A stretch of DNA of 64,000 nucleotides. Source: Dromaius novaehollandiae (taxonomy: Eukaryota; Chordata; Aves; Casuariiformes; Dromaiidae). How positions within the stretch are numbered: position 1 is the first letter of the stretch; every line of letters starts with the position of its first letter. Below the pieces are notes generated by a model, which saw nothing but the letters and a program-made list of their open reading frames with translations, was not told the origin of the DNA and ran no database searches. The stretch spans positions 106,498,387 to 106,562,386 of the forward strand of contig NC_088100.1 in NCBI RefSeq assembly GCF_036370855.1, given 5' to 3'. The translations under genes were made by a program, and so were the position numbers. Shown here in pieces: positions 1-11,850 of this stretch.

Positions 1-2557
1 CTCCCATTCTGATCAATGTCTGTTTGTTATCATATTGAGCCATTCTTTTCAAATACATTGGTGCAAATCTTAAATAATGGTAAGCACTCTCATTAAGCAG
101 AAGAACAGCTTTGGTAAATGATATTTAATGAAGTAATGGAAGATTAAAACATGTGCAGAAGCAGAACTGCAGAACAGTGACAATGAGTTGTGAGGAGAAA
201 AGAGAAAGGAGAAATGTATGTTGACTTGATATCAGTTTGAGCAATCCTGACTTCTTCTGAATTGTATACAATGAAATGTGGTGACTTGAGATGAGCTGAT
301 TTTAGTGCCTCAGATTTAGTGCTCACCATCCTATAGGATGAGATTAGAAGAAAGGAAATCCATAAACACTCCTTGGTTGATATTACTCTGATACTTTGGT
401 TTCCCAGAAATGGTATCTGCAAAGTGACTGGTGAGTTAGGTGCTCAGCTTGAGGAAAAATTAAAGAAAAATATACTCAAATATTCAGCGTTTCCTGAAAA
501 TAATACCTTTTAAAAATAGACACTAAAATGAAGGCACATAAAAGAACACGTCACATACTAATCAGTCTATTGATTGCTTGTAATGAGGAAGGACTCCACA
601 AACATCTTCTGTGATATAAAACCCCGACTTCCAGATTCAGGTTGCTGTGAACAAGGATAGACATGGTTCAGTTCAAGGCAGTAAGCTTTCAGGATGAATT
701 TTACCTCAGTGAATTTAATGTCCAATCTCCTTTTGGCTTCAGGGAGGCCAGAATATCAAAATAAGCTGTGGATATGTTTTTTGGTAAAAATTTACAAAAT
801 GTATGCCTGTTTGCAAGTAACAATGTTTTTTTTTAGTAAGCTTGGAGTAAAGCACAAACAAGGAAGTAAACATGACTCCTACTGTTAGAAAATCCACACT
901 TGTTTTTATTCAGTCTGCTCTTCCTCAGAAGCTTTTATGCAGAAGACCCAATTGATAGACACTGTAAGTTTTCTTGAAGCAGAAGTTTCTTACCTTCGCA
1001 ATTCTTTTTTTTGTATGTATAGCTTGCTTTCCCATTTCTCGCTGTCTGAGTAAGATCTTGTGCTAAAAATACTAATTGGCGGAGTGTAATTAAACTTGAG
1101 GATGATCTTCTTTGAAAGAAGTATATTGTCGTAGGGGATTTTGTTAATAATTAAAATAGACTATTTACAGGAAGCATATTATTTTGATTATTTAGGCCTA
1201 TTTCCTTCTGGAGGATGAATTCAGTACCAACATATCCTTCTTTCTGCCAAATTTGGCTCTGAAACACTGTCCTTATTCATTTTCGTTAAGATGAGCATAC
1301 TCCAGCATAGTCCAGCCTTTAGCTATCTAATATTTATGAATCCATAACCACTGGTTGATCTTTTTCCTAAAATTATGCATAATGAAGAATGACAAGAGCA
1401 GGTTTGTCAGTATTTTGCAAAAGATATTCTGTCCAGAAATTTCTCCTAAAATATAACTTTGTTCATATTTTTCTTCAGATTTAAGGTCCAATCTATAGCT
1501 CATTAAAGGCAAGAAAAAGGATTTCATTCAGTTTTGGGCCTGGTATTTATTGATCTTTAAGTGGGAAATAAAGATACTTAGGAAGCAAGTGGTGACTCCA
1601 GAGAAAATACCTCTGTTTATTTGTATTCATCGGCTGATCATTCTCATTTTTGCATGGCAATGCAGCTGATGTTCTTCCTACAAATACCAAGAAGTTTGCT
1701 TTTTCAAAAGCAAATGTTGGAATATATTCTATAAACATCATGTAAATTCTCATATAAAGTTACATTTTATAGGAAATTTTACTGGTCTTATATCCATTAG
1801 CCAAAAATCTCAGGTGCTTAAGTCTGTGGAAAAATAAGCTACTGTCTGTTGAAGTTTCAATAAAAGAGTCAAAAAAGTTGATGTTAAAGAAAAACTGACA
1901 TACAAAACTAATATTATTTTAAAGACTCAAAGGATTTTTTTTCTTTTTCAGTTTATATTAAGTACATTAGAACTCTTCAAGAATTTATTTCTTTCAAAGA
2001 TTTTTTACTTGTTAATTTTTACTTTGAAGTTGAAGAGGAACAACAACATGGGTTCAGAAATTTATTCTTTTCATATCCATTTTAAAGATAGGATTTCTTA
2101 TTTTCTTATTCTTATATTCTTGTCTTTTTCCAATATTTTCTCTGTAGATATCTGTAAATCTTTCCGATGTAGACGGAGGCATACACAAAAATCTATTCAA
2201 GTATGAACAGTGCAGAAAAGAGTTTGTGATATGACAGGTGACGTGAACACAACTCACTCTCTAATGTGACATGGAGTACTAAGAAAAAATGTTTTTTCAG
2301 GGTCTTAATACGGAAAGTATTGCAAATCACTGCTTTGGAGTCTCTACAACAGATAGATGCTGAGCATTGGCACCTGATCATTGAGCACATCTAAACTGCC
2401 TGTAAGTCTGGTTTCTTTTCTTTAATTACAGTTCAACCTCCCTAAAAGTAAACTTAGTAATAGTTTTCACACAGACAGCATAACATTTCCACTGTGAATC
2501 ATCAAGTATACCTCTGAACTATCCTTCTTTCTTAAGTTTTGAAAATATGTGGGTTTC
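1..2557. other. non-coding AT-rich stretch, nothing recognised
   Basis: This stretch is AT-rich with frequent stops in all frames. The longest open frame is 92 codons (144-422, - strand) and has no domain, no signal peptide and no coding-like composition. No repeat family, RNA gene or promoter could be recognised by eye. It is probably intergenic or intronic. Confidence 0.6.
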
Positions 2558-2582
2558 TTTTTTTTTTTTTGGGGGGGGGGGG
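2558..2582 (+). repeat. T13G12 homopolymer junction
   Basis: Thirteen T are followed directly by twelve G. The opposite strand reads C12A13. The G run could take part in a G-quadruplex, and such runs are often mis-sized in assemblies, so the exact length is unreliable. Confidence 0.9.
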
Positions 2583-2718
2583 TAGCAACACATACACCTA
2601 GAGTTCTGAAAGAGTTTCTTTTGTTCCTTACCTTAAAATTACAACAATAAAAAAAAGGAGGAAGAAAGTTAAAATGTTCTCTACAGTGCTTTTTTACCTT
2701 ACATGCAAATTTTGAACC

Positions 2719-2800
2719 CAGTCCAAATTCTGTTAAGTCAATGGGAAGACTGTGATTGCTGAGGTGTAAAGTAAAATATCCACTTGGAGGGTCAGGGCCA
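2719..2800 (-). repeat. possible ancient amniote repeat relic
   Basis: On the - strand the segment contains CCCATTGACTTAACAG and, upstream, TTGGCCCTGACCCTCC. This resembles a degenerate repeat common in sauropsid DNA whose hallmark is CCCATTGACTTCAATGGG preceded by a phrase like GGCCTGATCC. Similar scraps occur at 4,329, 41,130 and 41,544. The match is short and from memory. Confidence 0.3.
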
Positions 2801-4328
2801 AAATTGTTAAAATTTGACATAAACTAAATTTCCACACAATTGTTGCATTGATGCCTACAAAGATTGAAATAAATGCTCAACTGAATACTGCTCCCCAAAG
2901 TTTAATGCATGTGTTTAATATCCATTTCTGAGTAAGTTCTGTGAATCATTCCCAATGATCATGATCTGAGGGGGTGAAATCCTGCTTTTGCCAAGAAAGC
3001 TTTGCCTTGGATATTAAATAGACTGTCAATGAATAAGAATGTCTTTGACTTTGGTCTTCTGTTTTTGAATGGTTGAGTTGTAGTCAGTTTCTCGTTCCCA
3101 TTTTCATTTAATGATAGTCCTGCTATTACTGCATCTCTGACACAAAGAAAATAGTTCCGTTCTTTTTTTTTTCTTTCAGTAAGCCCCCCAACTTTGTGGC
3201 TAACAGTTTTTCTGCTTGCAAATTCAAAAGACTTGCCACGAACTTTTCTTTCTATAGAGCAGAAAGTATAATAATGCCAGCAATTCTGGTATGATCTATG
3301 GGCTGTGGAGTTGATTTTCAGGACTTTATAAAATAACCATTGCTTACAAAAGGCAATCTATCAAAACAGCTGTAAAACGGCAAATACATAAGCATCCCAT
3401 GCTATCAGCTGTCTTCTGTAGAAATTAGTAGAAAACAGAAGAAGTTTGGCAACCCCATCTCTCCTGTCTGCGTAGCAGGAGAGCCTTTTTCGCAAAGCTA
3501 GTGCCCATGGCAGAATATAGGAATCGAACAATAATAGAGGTCCATCCGCCTAACAAATTCCTGGCATGGCAGCTCCAAAGGAGAGGAAGGGGCAAAGCAA
3601 GCTTAAAAAGCTGTTGTTATGCCATTACCTTTCAGTGATTTCACATAAGGCTCTGCGGAAGCTATTTGATCACGATAGCCTCTGTTGTCATTTTACAGTC
3701 AAGCTCTGCATTCCTGCTGTGTAGGGATGTGCCCAAGACACATTATGTATTGTGGAACTAATTGTCTTAAGCTATTAGACCATGGCAGAAAAACCCTTAT
3801 TCTTTGCTCCACAAAAGTATTATCCATGAAGCTGAACAACTTACCTCTTGCATGGTGGCAGACATCTTTTACAGAAAGGTTTTAGACACATTCAATGATG
3901 TCATGAACTAAGGGTGGGATGTTGGGAGGTTTTGGTTTAATCAAGTAAGAAATACTTCAAATGTTCTCAACCTGCTTTCCCCAGTAGGATCTTGCTGAGC
4001 CATATTTTAACTAAGTCATATTTATAGCATGTACCTAAACCTGATGATCACACTTGTGCTTTCAAGAGCAAACACATGGCTTTATCTTTTGTTATTACAA
4101 ATGATGTAACCTTTAAGTAGGTAATAGAACAATGTTTATTTGTACCAGCAAATATTTTTCTCCAGATTCCTGTATTACTGTAACTTCCCTATCTTTATGT
4201 AACATAAAATATTATATTTTCCTAGGGCATTATAAAGTATAAAATCATTTAAATTACACATGTATAATAAATGAAATATATTTTAATGAGTTCCATCTTT
4301 GGGACTCATAAATGTGTTTCTTCATGTA
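2801..4328. other. non-coding stretch, nothing recognised
   Basis: The stretch is AT-rich. A slightly more GC-rich part lies at about 3,440-3,600. Open frames reach only 66 codons (3,685-3,885, +) and have no recognisable domain. Confidence 0.55.
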
Positions 4329-4372
4329 AGGCCTGATCAAAAGACCACTGAAATTAATAGAAAGGGTCCCAG
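4329..4372 (+). repeat. possible ancient amniote repeat relic
   Basis: The + strand reads AGGCCTGATCAAAAGACC, then a degenerate CACTGAAATTAATAGAAAG. This parallels the widespread sauropsid phrase AGGCCTGATCC...CATTGAAGTCAATGG. It is a short, old-looking relic, and the family name is uncertain. Confidence 0.4.
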
Positions 4373-4748
4373 AGATTTCTATAGATTTTAGATTGGTCCC
4401 TTGCTAAGATTTAATTCCACGCAGTTTAACTCAAATAAGTCACATGTGGAGATGGTTGGGGGCTGTGTTTTAGTTCTTGTGGAATTTTCCAAGGAAAAAA
4501 TAACACTTTAAAGATTTTTTTTTCATTTTCAATAAAATCAATTAATAACCCTAAGCTTTGACTACCTTCAAAACTTCTTGCCTTTCTAGAGACATCATAG
4601 ATACATGATTTTGTTCACAAGATCAAATATTATTTTATAAATACACCAAATTTCATTGCTATTTTTGAACCCCGAGCAAACCACTTGTTCCAAGGATGGA
4701 CATATTTTAGGGAACTCTAGCTGCAGTTATAGCTTGAAATATGTATTT

Positions 4749-4770
4749 GAATATATATATATATATATTC
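4749..4770. repeat. (AT)n palindrome
   Basis: An alternating AT tract flanked by GA and TC gives a perfect 22-bp self-complementary sequence. It is followed by further degenerate TATA/ACATAT repeats to about 4,786. Confidence 0.85.
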
Positions 4771-4786
4771 AGTATATACATATAAG

Positions 4787-6439
4787 AAATGTTTATATCA
4801 AACATGCTTATTTGACAGGACAATATATTCCACTTGAACATGTATATTTCATTAATACTAATTCCTGAGCTTTCGTAGACCACGTAGAGGCCCTTCACTA
4901 TGTTGTACTTTCAAAGGTTTTCCATAGCTGCTTCTAAGATCTTTTGATCATGTCAGGAGTAGGAAGCAATACTTCTTTCTGAAAGCTGGATATTAAGCTG
5001 GGTTCTTCCTTTGTTTTCTTTTAAAACATGAAAATTCTGTGGGCCAAAGAAATCCTTTGGCTTTGCCTGTGCCAACCCATTGTTGTCAGATGATGCCATC
5101 AGTGGCGGATATTCAGTGACTGTGGTGTAGCTACACTTCATATATACAATAGTAGAGTAGAAAAGGTAAAAGGAACTGGCATATAAAAATCAGTAATCCT
5201 GCTAGTACAGAATATAATATAATATAGCTCACTGCTTGAGCTCTGAAAATAAAAATAAGGAAAACATGTAGGAAATTTTTCTTTATTGATGCTCAAATTG
5301 ATGAGGTATATTAATGATGATAATGGAGGGAATGGAGCAATTTTCTGGTAATTACTGGTCCAGTGCAGAAAGCCATTAACAGAGGAGAAATACATGAGCT
5401 TCTGGTAATTTACTGATGTCTCAGACCAGAAAAATAAAAGACATAAATTGAATGCCTGACTTTTAATGTAGCCATCAGCAGTACTTACCAGTGTTTTCAT
5501 AAAGGAAATGCCTGTGTAGTAACTAAGTGTGATACTTAGTATTTTGGTGCTTTCCATCTTGCTCATGAACTCGGTATTACACTGAAATACAGAGGAGTGC
5601 TGGTTGCTGTAGGAATGAAGACTCCAGAATCTTAATGACAAGATTTCAGTTTCTCCAATAAATTTTTAACTAAAGTTATACTTATTTTCTAATCTACTTT
5701 TGTATTACCTTATACCTGGCTGCTCTAAAGTCACTAGGGAAGGAAGGCTTAGTGAAGACAAAAAGTGTCTGAGCAGCCTGGAGGGTTGAGGGAGTCTGGT
5801 CTTATTAGTCAAGGCATTTGAAGACTGACCAATTTGTACCAAAACTAGACCATTCAAAGTTTTTGCTTGCATTTGCAGAGGGATGTATATGTTTCCACTG
5901 ACTCATGAAGAAGTCTGACTTTGGAAGGCTATTTTAAATTAAAAAGAAGCATTCCAAACTACCAAGAACATTCAAAATCAAACTCAGCTACCTTCTGTAA
6001 GAGCCATATTTTCCATCTCTAGAGAAGACTTGCTCCAGCTTCACAGATGGAGAAATAATGACATCCAGTGGCCTGTTACCTCACCAAACTATGCCCATGT
6101 TTGTTATGTTCTTCAGCTTACCTCCCCAGGCACCAAAGTGGAAAACACTAAGAGAATTGAGCCTAAATCACCATTTAATATGGTCCAAATTACATTTGTG
6201 GCCCAATTGCAAGTGGTCCAATTTGCATATAACCCACTCCATTTGTGTACTCCTCCTCACCAGACCTTGGTTACAAAGGGACACAGGTTCTGACCTTCTA
6301 TTGCAAAGCTCTGTGTAATGATTTGGCAGTTTAGACAGAATATTGATTGGAACATTTAATCAGAATCTTTATAAGAAATCATATTTACTTCCAAACATAA
6401 GTGAGTAATACATACTTATATATTGTGTTTTTTAAAAAT

Positions 6440-6441
<2 letters not shown>
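4787..6441. other. non-coding stretch, nothing recognised
   Basis: The longest open frame is 167 codons on the - strand (5,138-5,641). Its translation is rich in S, F, Y and L, as expected for translated AT-rich non-coding DNA, and has no family signature. No RNA gene or repeat is recognised. Confidence 0.55.

Positions 6442-6475
<34 letters not shown>
6442..6475. repeat. 34-bp perfect AT palindrome
   Basis: The sequence is ATTTT, twelve AT units, then AAAAT. The whole 34 bp is self-complementary. Such tracts can extrude cruciforms and vary in copy number. Confidence 0.9.
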
Positions 6476-6476
<1 letters not shown>

Positions 6477-6874
6477 TATAGTATATATTTATATCTGTAA
6501 AAAACATAGGGTCAGAAATCCTTCATGACCGAAATACTATCTGTTAATGCATAGCTCTATAGTGTAAATAAGTATGTATACCTGTATCTTCACTGACTAG
6601 TAAAATACACACATTTGAGAGATTTGCCTTATTTAGAAACATGTTTTGTTGTTGTCAAAATAGGCTTAATCACAAATAGGCTATTATCCATGTGAATGAG
6701 GTGGATCTTTTAGATCAGACCTTATAATCCATAACTTTTCTCCTTAGCTGGGACTCCAGTTACTTTTTGTAACTATTCATTAAAAATTAAGATTTGCCTC
6801 ATTCATTCAAACAAAACTTTCCTTCTTTATTTAATATCTCCTTCCCCAGAAATGGCAGGATTTCGATTCTACTC

Positions 6875-7005
6875 TTCTTATTACTGGTGGTATTGTTATT
6901 GTAGCAACACATGGGAACTTGAGTAACGGACCAGCTCCCATTGTGCCAGGTGCTGCTCACGCACAGAACAACGGCTGGTTCGTGCTCCAGGACTTTAAGC
7001 TTGTT
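6875..7005 (+). repeat. ancient amniote interspersed repeat relic
   Basis: The run TATTGTTATTGTAGCAAC, then GGGAACTTGAGT, CCAGCTCCCATTGTGCCAGG, TGCTGCTCACGCACAGAACA and GTGCTCCAGGACTTTAAGCT follows, in order, a repeat seen in many turtle, crocodilian and bird sequences. In that repeat the core reads approximately CCCATTGTGCTAGG...GCTGT...ACACAGAAC. The order of conserved blocks makes chance unlikely. The exact family name and the strand convention are uncertain. Confidence 0.55.
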
Positions 7006-10000
7006 AAGTGCTTTGGGCTGAAAAGCATTGAGTGGATATAAAAATATTACAGCTCATTCGCAAAATTTGTTTAAAAACATAATCAGGTTCTAAAGTGATC
7101 TGATTTAATGAATGTGTGTAGTAATATATCAAATTTCACTGTGGCCCCATGTGATTTCATAATGACATGTGCCACACTCAATTCTCATTTATATTAAAGC
7201 CAGTTTGCATTGCTTTTACAATGAAAGGCTTAAATTAAATGCAAAAATGGGCCCAGGGGATGTATTCTTTTCCTGCTGCTAAGGCCAATGATAGGGTTGA
7301 AAAGAGAGGGATGGGTACTTGGAGCAGTTCTGCTCGGGACTGGAAAAGTGCTCAAAGAGGCCAACCAATCCATCTCCTTACTCATAGTCCCTGCGAGTGT
7401 TGCTGCCTTCACTCTTTTTTTTTGCCACTCTTTCCCCATCTGCTCTGATTCTTTCTGGCTCTCCCACTGTGGTTTCCATGCTGAAATCAGACATCTTTAT
7501 CTGTCTGAACTGAACTATAGGAAGCAGTCCAATTTTAAGAACATCTGAAGACAGCAGGAGATTTTCTGCATTTTTTTTTCAACAATGCTTTAATAAGTAT
7601 TATTAAGTGCATGAAGGTACAACAATCAAAGGATTTTCAGATTTGGTTGTGTTCAGTTGTCAGTATATAGAAGATAATAATGGATCAACCCAAGGGTCCA
7701 TATATTCTGCAATCCCATTCCCTGCAGAGGCCTGTGTATATATAAAGATAACATGATGTCTCTTCAGTATAGCTAGCTTCTAATAGCCTAGGACTTATGA
7801 ACTTTTGAGCCTGAGGCTGTATCCTGGTATTTTTTATTATCTCCAATGACTCTTTCTCTGATTGATTTATCTAATGATTCTGAACATACGTAAAATTTTG
7901 GTAACTACGGACTCTATAGAAAAGAGTTTCACTGTTTAACTGTATGCAGAATGAGCAAATGTTGGGTTTTTACTTATTTTAGAACCTGTCGCCTGATCGT
8001 TTTTGGCTTCCCTTAGTTCCTGTGTTATGGGAGACGGTCAGCTACTGTCCGTTCTCACTGCCTCCTTGCCAGCTGGGAGATCTCTCCCACATGCCCCCTC
8101 CATATCAAATGCCCACTACAGCAGCTCAGCTCCCTGGCTGACAGTGAAGTCACGGAGACCAAAGCCAAGCATGGAGACATGTCAGCTCCGATACTTGTTA
8201 GGACTACTTCACTTAGACAGGAACAAGATACATAAATCAAACAACATTTGGTAGTACAATTATATCTTTTCATCTATTTTAGATTGAGAGAAGACTTCAG
8301 ATACTAAAGCTGTTGATTACATTAATATTACACAAAGATAAATACATAACTGGCGTAATACAAAACTACCTAAGTGTTACATTATCAATGTTTCAAAGAG
8401 CAATTACAGAATCAGCAAGGATTCAAGAAGATGTTCCTTAGGTTTAAACTCTATTGCTGCTACACAGCAGTGAAGTAGCCATGAGTGATGCCATGGGTCT
8501 CACAGGTAGAATCACAAGGTACAGGAGGAACCTGGCTACATAAGCATCCAAAACATTTTTTGTTTGGGACTTCCCCTCTCCCTCATCCCTGGTGTAGAAT
8601 AGCTTAAACACTAGGTATTTTTAATTTGTTATAACTTGTGAGAAACCAGCTAAGCTGACAACTGTAAAGAGGCTGGGACTGTATCACAGTCTAATAAAAG
8701 CCCTAATAAAACTTTTAAACTAGTTCACACATCTGCAGTCTGTTGGGGGGTATTACATAATATGTGCCGTTTCTTCTGTGCTCCCCATTATCCCACTGGT
8801 TCTTGCAGGGGGAAAAAAGTGTTACTATGATGTCCCCTAGGCACTTTTATGGCCTTCTCTGAACCTCCACCATCTTCAGACAAACCTCATGAGAATTTAT
8901 TAGAGGGATATAAGTAATTCTCTGAAGTGTCTATAATTCTCACTTCTCAAAAATCTTTGAAAGTATTACCCACCTTCTGATCCACAGATTCCTTCAAAGG
9001 GAGATAAAAATACATGTCTGGTATTTTTATACTCCGGATAAAAATAATCAAGCCGGTCCTCTGGGTCCAACAAGTGTTTTAAAAAATTTGTTCCTTCAAG
9101 TGCTATGATTTCACCACACAACCCACAAAAAGAGATTCCACAATTAATTTCCAAGATTTGAAAATAAATGAATGGAGCTATTTAAGCTCATGCACATTCA
9201 GGAGGGTGCAGAGTTTTTATAGTTTTAAATGTCTTTAGAAGATGAAGTAGATTCAGCTAATAGCATCTTTTTGGTTATTCCTGTTTTTGGTATGTATCAG
9301 GGTGCTTTTCCAGTGGTACGTACAGTGGGATTGCACAACCTTTGATTAGGTAATAAGATTCAGACTTTCAGACCTTGCCCAACTGAAGATGTTTTTCAAA
9401 GATGATGATCGATAATACAAAGCTACAGTCTTGCCTTGAAATGTAGACCTACAGCTCTGTTATGTGGTCTTTATGCACACATTGCATGTGATTCCCATGG
9501 CCCATGCTTCCAGCGTGGCAAAAGAACCTGAAAAGCCACACTGTAAAACCATCCGAATGACCTTCAATTACAGAGCTTGCAATATTTCAAGACACAATTT
9601 AAAGATGTGCAAGCTGCCTTTCTTTCTCTATTCTTTCCATTCAAAGGAAGTTATTACAGCAAAATGCTGAGAGGCCGGGGGGGAACAACGTCTGGCAGGA
9701 GCTGGTATAAATTCACTTTGAACTCTGATGAAGAACATTTCCACTCTGTTTATTACTAAAGCCACTGGCCGTAGATGATCCAAGGCTCATAAACTCAGGT
9801 ATGATGGAGCTCCCTAAGGAGCTGTTAGAGAGAGAAAGAGAGAGACAGTATGCATTATTTCCCTCTTTCATTATGGCTGTGAGAAAAACAGTGACTGAGT
9901 GAAAAAAGTCACTCTATGCTCTCAGAAAATTCAGGGTACACAGCAGCTATTCTCAGAATGATGAAGGAAAAATGTAAGTGTGAGATGCTCATTCAAGTAT

Positions 10001-11749
10001 CAACATCACCTTTTTTTTTTTTCTTTTACAGTTTTTCTCAGCTCCTTGGAAGTACCTCCTTTATATTTTAGAACAGTTTTGATGATTATGGCAGAACTTT
10101 AGGCAAGTTTATTTGGGAAAGGAAAATCTGTCTTATATCACAAAGTAGCCCCAAATTGCCAAAATGAGGGCGAAGCTCTGTTTTTTTGTTTTTTTTTTTT
10201 TTTTTTACTTCAGTTATTTTAATTCATTATCTCACATTATGGATTTGATATGTTATCTCTTCATGACATTCCCAGTCATATACAGTGCAATCCTAAATGA
10301 AAATGATTATCTTCAGTTCACATATATGTTGATGGGAACTGAAAGATCCAATGATCAGGAGCGAAAGAGAATTTATATGGCTAATGTGGCCATTACACGA
10401 TAATCCAAAACTCTGATCCTGAAACCCCCTGCTTAGCTGTGACTTCTTTGTAGAGACATTTACCTTCATTAGCACATTAATTTTCGAATTTCCTCAGATG
10501 TCAGTCCAAAGAGGCAAACATGATTTTGTAGACTAGTGGCAATGGCAGTCCCTGGGGCAGGAGAGAAACCAAAGTCCAAATTTTTTTTTTTGAGGCTATT
10601 TTACATCCTGTTTGCCAGTTGTAGGACACATCTATGAAGCAGGGCTGGGCACCTTGGTGTCTCTTATCCCTGAGAGTACCCCAGTGACTTGGCTACAGGA
10701 GTGGGCCCCTCTCCCTGCTCTAACAGGAGGAGAAGACCAGGGGCTCCAAGGGGGGGAGGAGGGTGACAGATGCAGATTTGCAGCAGCTGGAGGCAGAAGT
10801 GGGAGCTGAGCCCAGGTCTCTCACATTCCCAGCAATACTGTAGCCCCTTGTTGTTGTTTTACAAGAAAAGCATGACTCTGCTTTGGCTCTGAAAGGACAG
10901 ATAAAGGCTCCTTTCAGGCAAAGATAAAGTGAATTCCCCTTTGGCACCAAAGTTTCAAAGAAAAGCTGGGTCTCCTGTCCTCAGGGTTTGCATGAATACA
11001 CTAGGGAACTCTCTAATCAACAAGCAGGTTATTCTGGCATATTCCTCTGCAATCATCTAAGCCCAGGGCCAAGATTCCTAGGAGTTAGTCATTGATACCT
11101 ACCTGAAGCTGAGAGTTGCTGGAATGATTAACTAGATCTGGTTGGGTAAAGCGTTTAAGAAAATGGGTAATTTTCAAAGGACTTAAACATATGTACTTGC
11201 TTAAAGTCAAGCAAAGGACTGAATCAAAACCCAAACTATTTTGAAATCTGAAGTAAATAGTTGGTGTGACTGGTCACGACATTTATGGGGACTGAAAAAT
11301 AAAAATGTCTACCACGTTTCTCTGTTTGTAAGTCTCAACCACAGTACAGGGGAAAATGCAGTAAACGTTAACAAAATTTTTACAAGAAACCTGTAAGCTT
11401 TGATTTATGTTTATAAAACCAGGACTAATCCTTGAAAAATGAAAGATAAATTCTTATCTTCCTTGTCAAATTTTTATAATCCCTTGTTTGTGTTTGCACA
11501 ATCTCATGAAAACAGAACCATTCAGAGAAGAGTTTTACTCCAACTGCTCTTTCCAGGGGTAAAGAAATAATGAATTAACAAAAAAGTCATTTTAGCACAA
11601 GAAATTACTCTCAACAGGCAAAATACTTTGCAACAAAATAGGAAGGGTATATTCACATCAGCCCTTTGACTTAGACATATATATCCCTATTGTCAATGTG
11701 TTAAATGCTCTTCTTTGTTGACTGTGGAATAAAATAGTGTATAACATGG
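7006..11749. other. non-coding stretch with small GC-richer patches
   Basis: No gene is supported. Local features are GC-richer patches at about 8,000-8,210 and 10,610-10,830, a GA-rich run at 9,826-9,846 and a T-rich tract at 10,181-10,206. Open frames stay below 90 codons, overlap on both strands, and have no domains. Confidence 0.5.
10181..10206 (+). repeat. poly(T) tract T7-G-T18
   Basis: Seven T, one G and eighteen T. Read on the - strand it is an A-rich tail-like tract, but no retroposon body is recognisable beside it. Confidence 0.85.
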
Positions 11750-11850
11750 TTGAACACAGTATTTTATTATTACTGTAGTTATGTCATCTATTACCATCGT
11801 CAGCATTTGGTTAGGATCAGGATGTGCTTGGCATGTTTCAAACAGGCTAA
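11750..11850 (+). repeat. possible second copy of the old amniote repeat
   Basis: TATTTTATTATTACTGTAGT followed by GGATCAGGATGTGCTTGGCA and TTTCAAACAGG resembles the same block order as the relic at 6,875, but it is more degraded. This is a weak match. Confidence 0.2.

Noticed and set aside
5138..5641. 167-codon open frame on -
   Set aside because: Composition is that of translated AT-rich DNA; no domain, no splice-supported structure.
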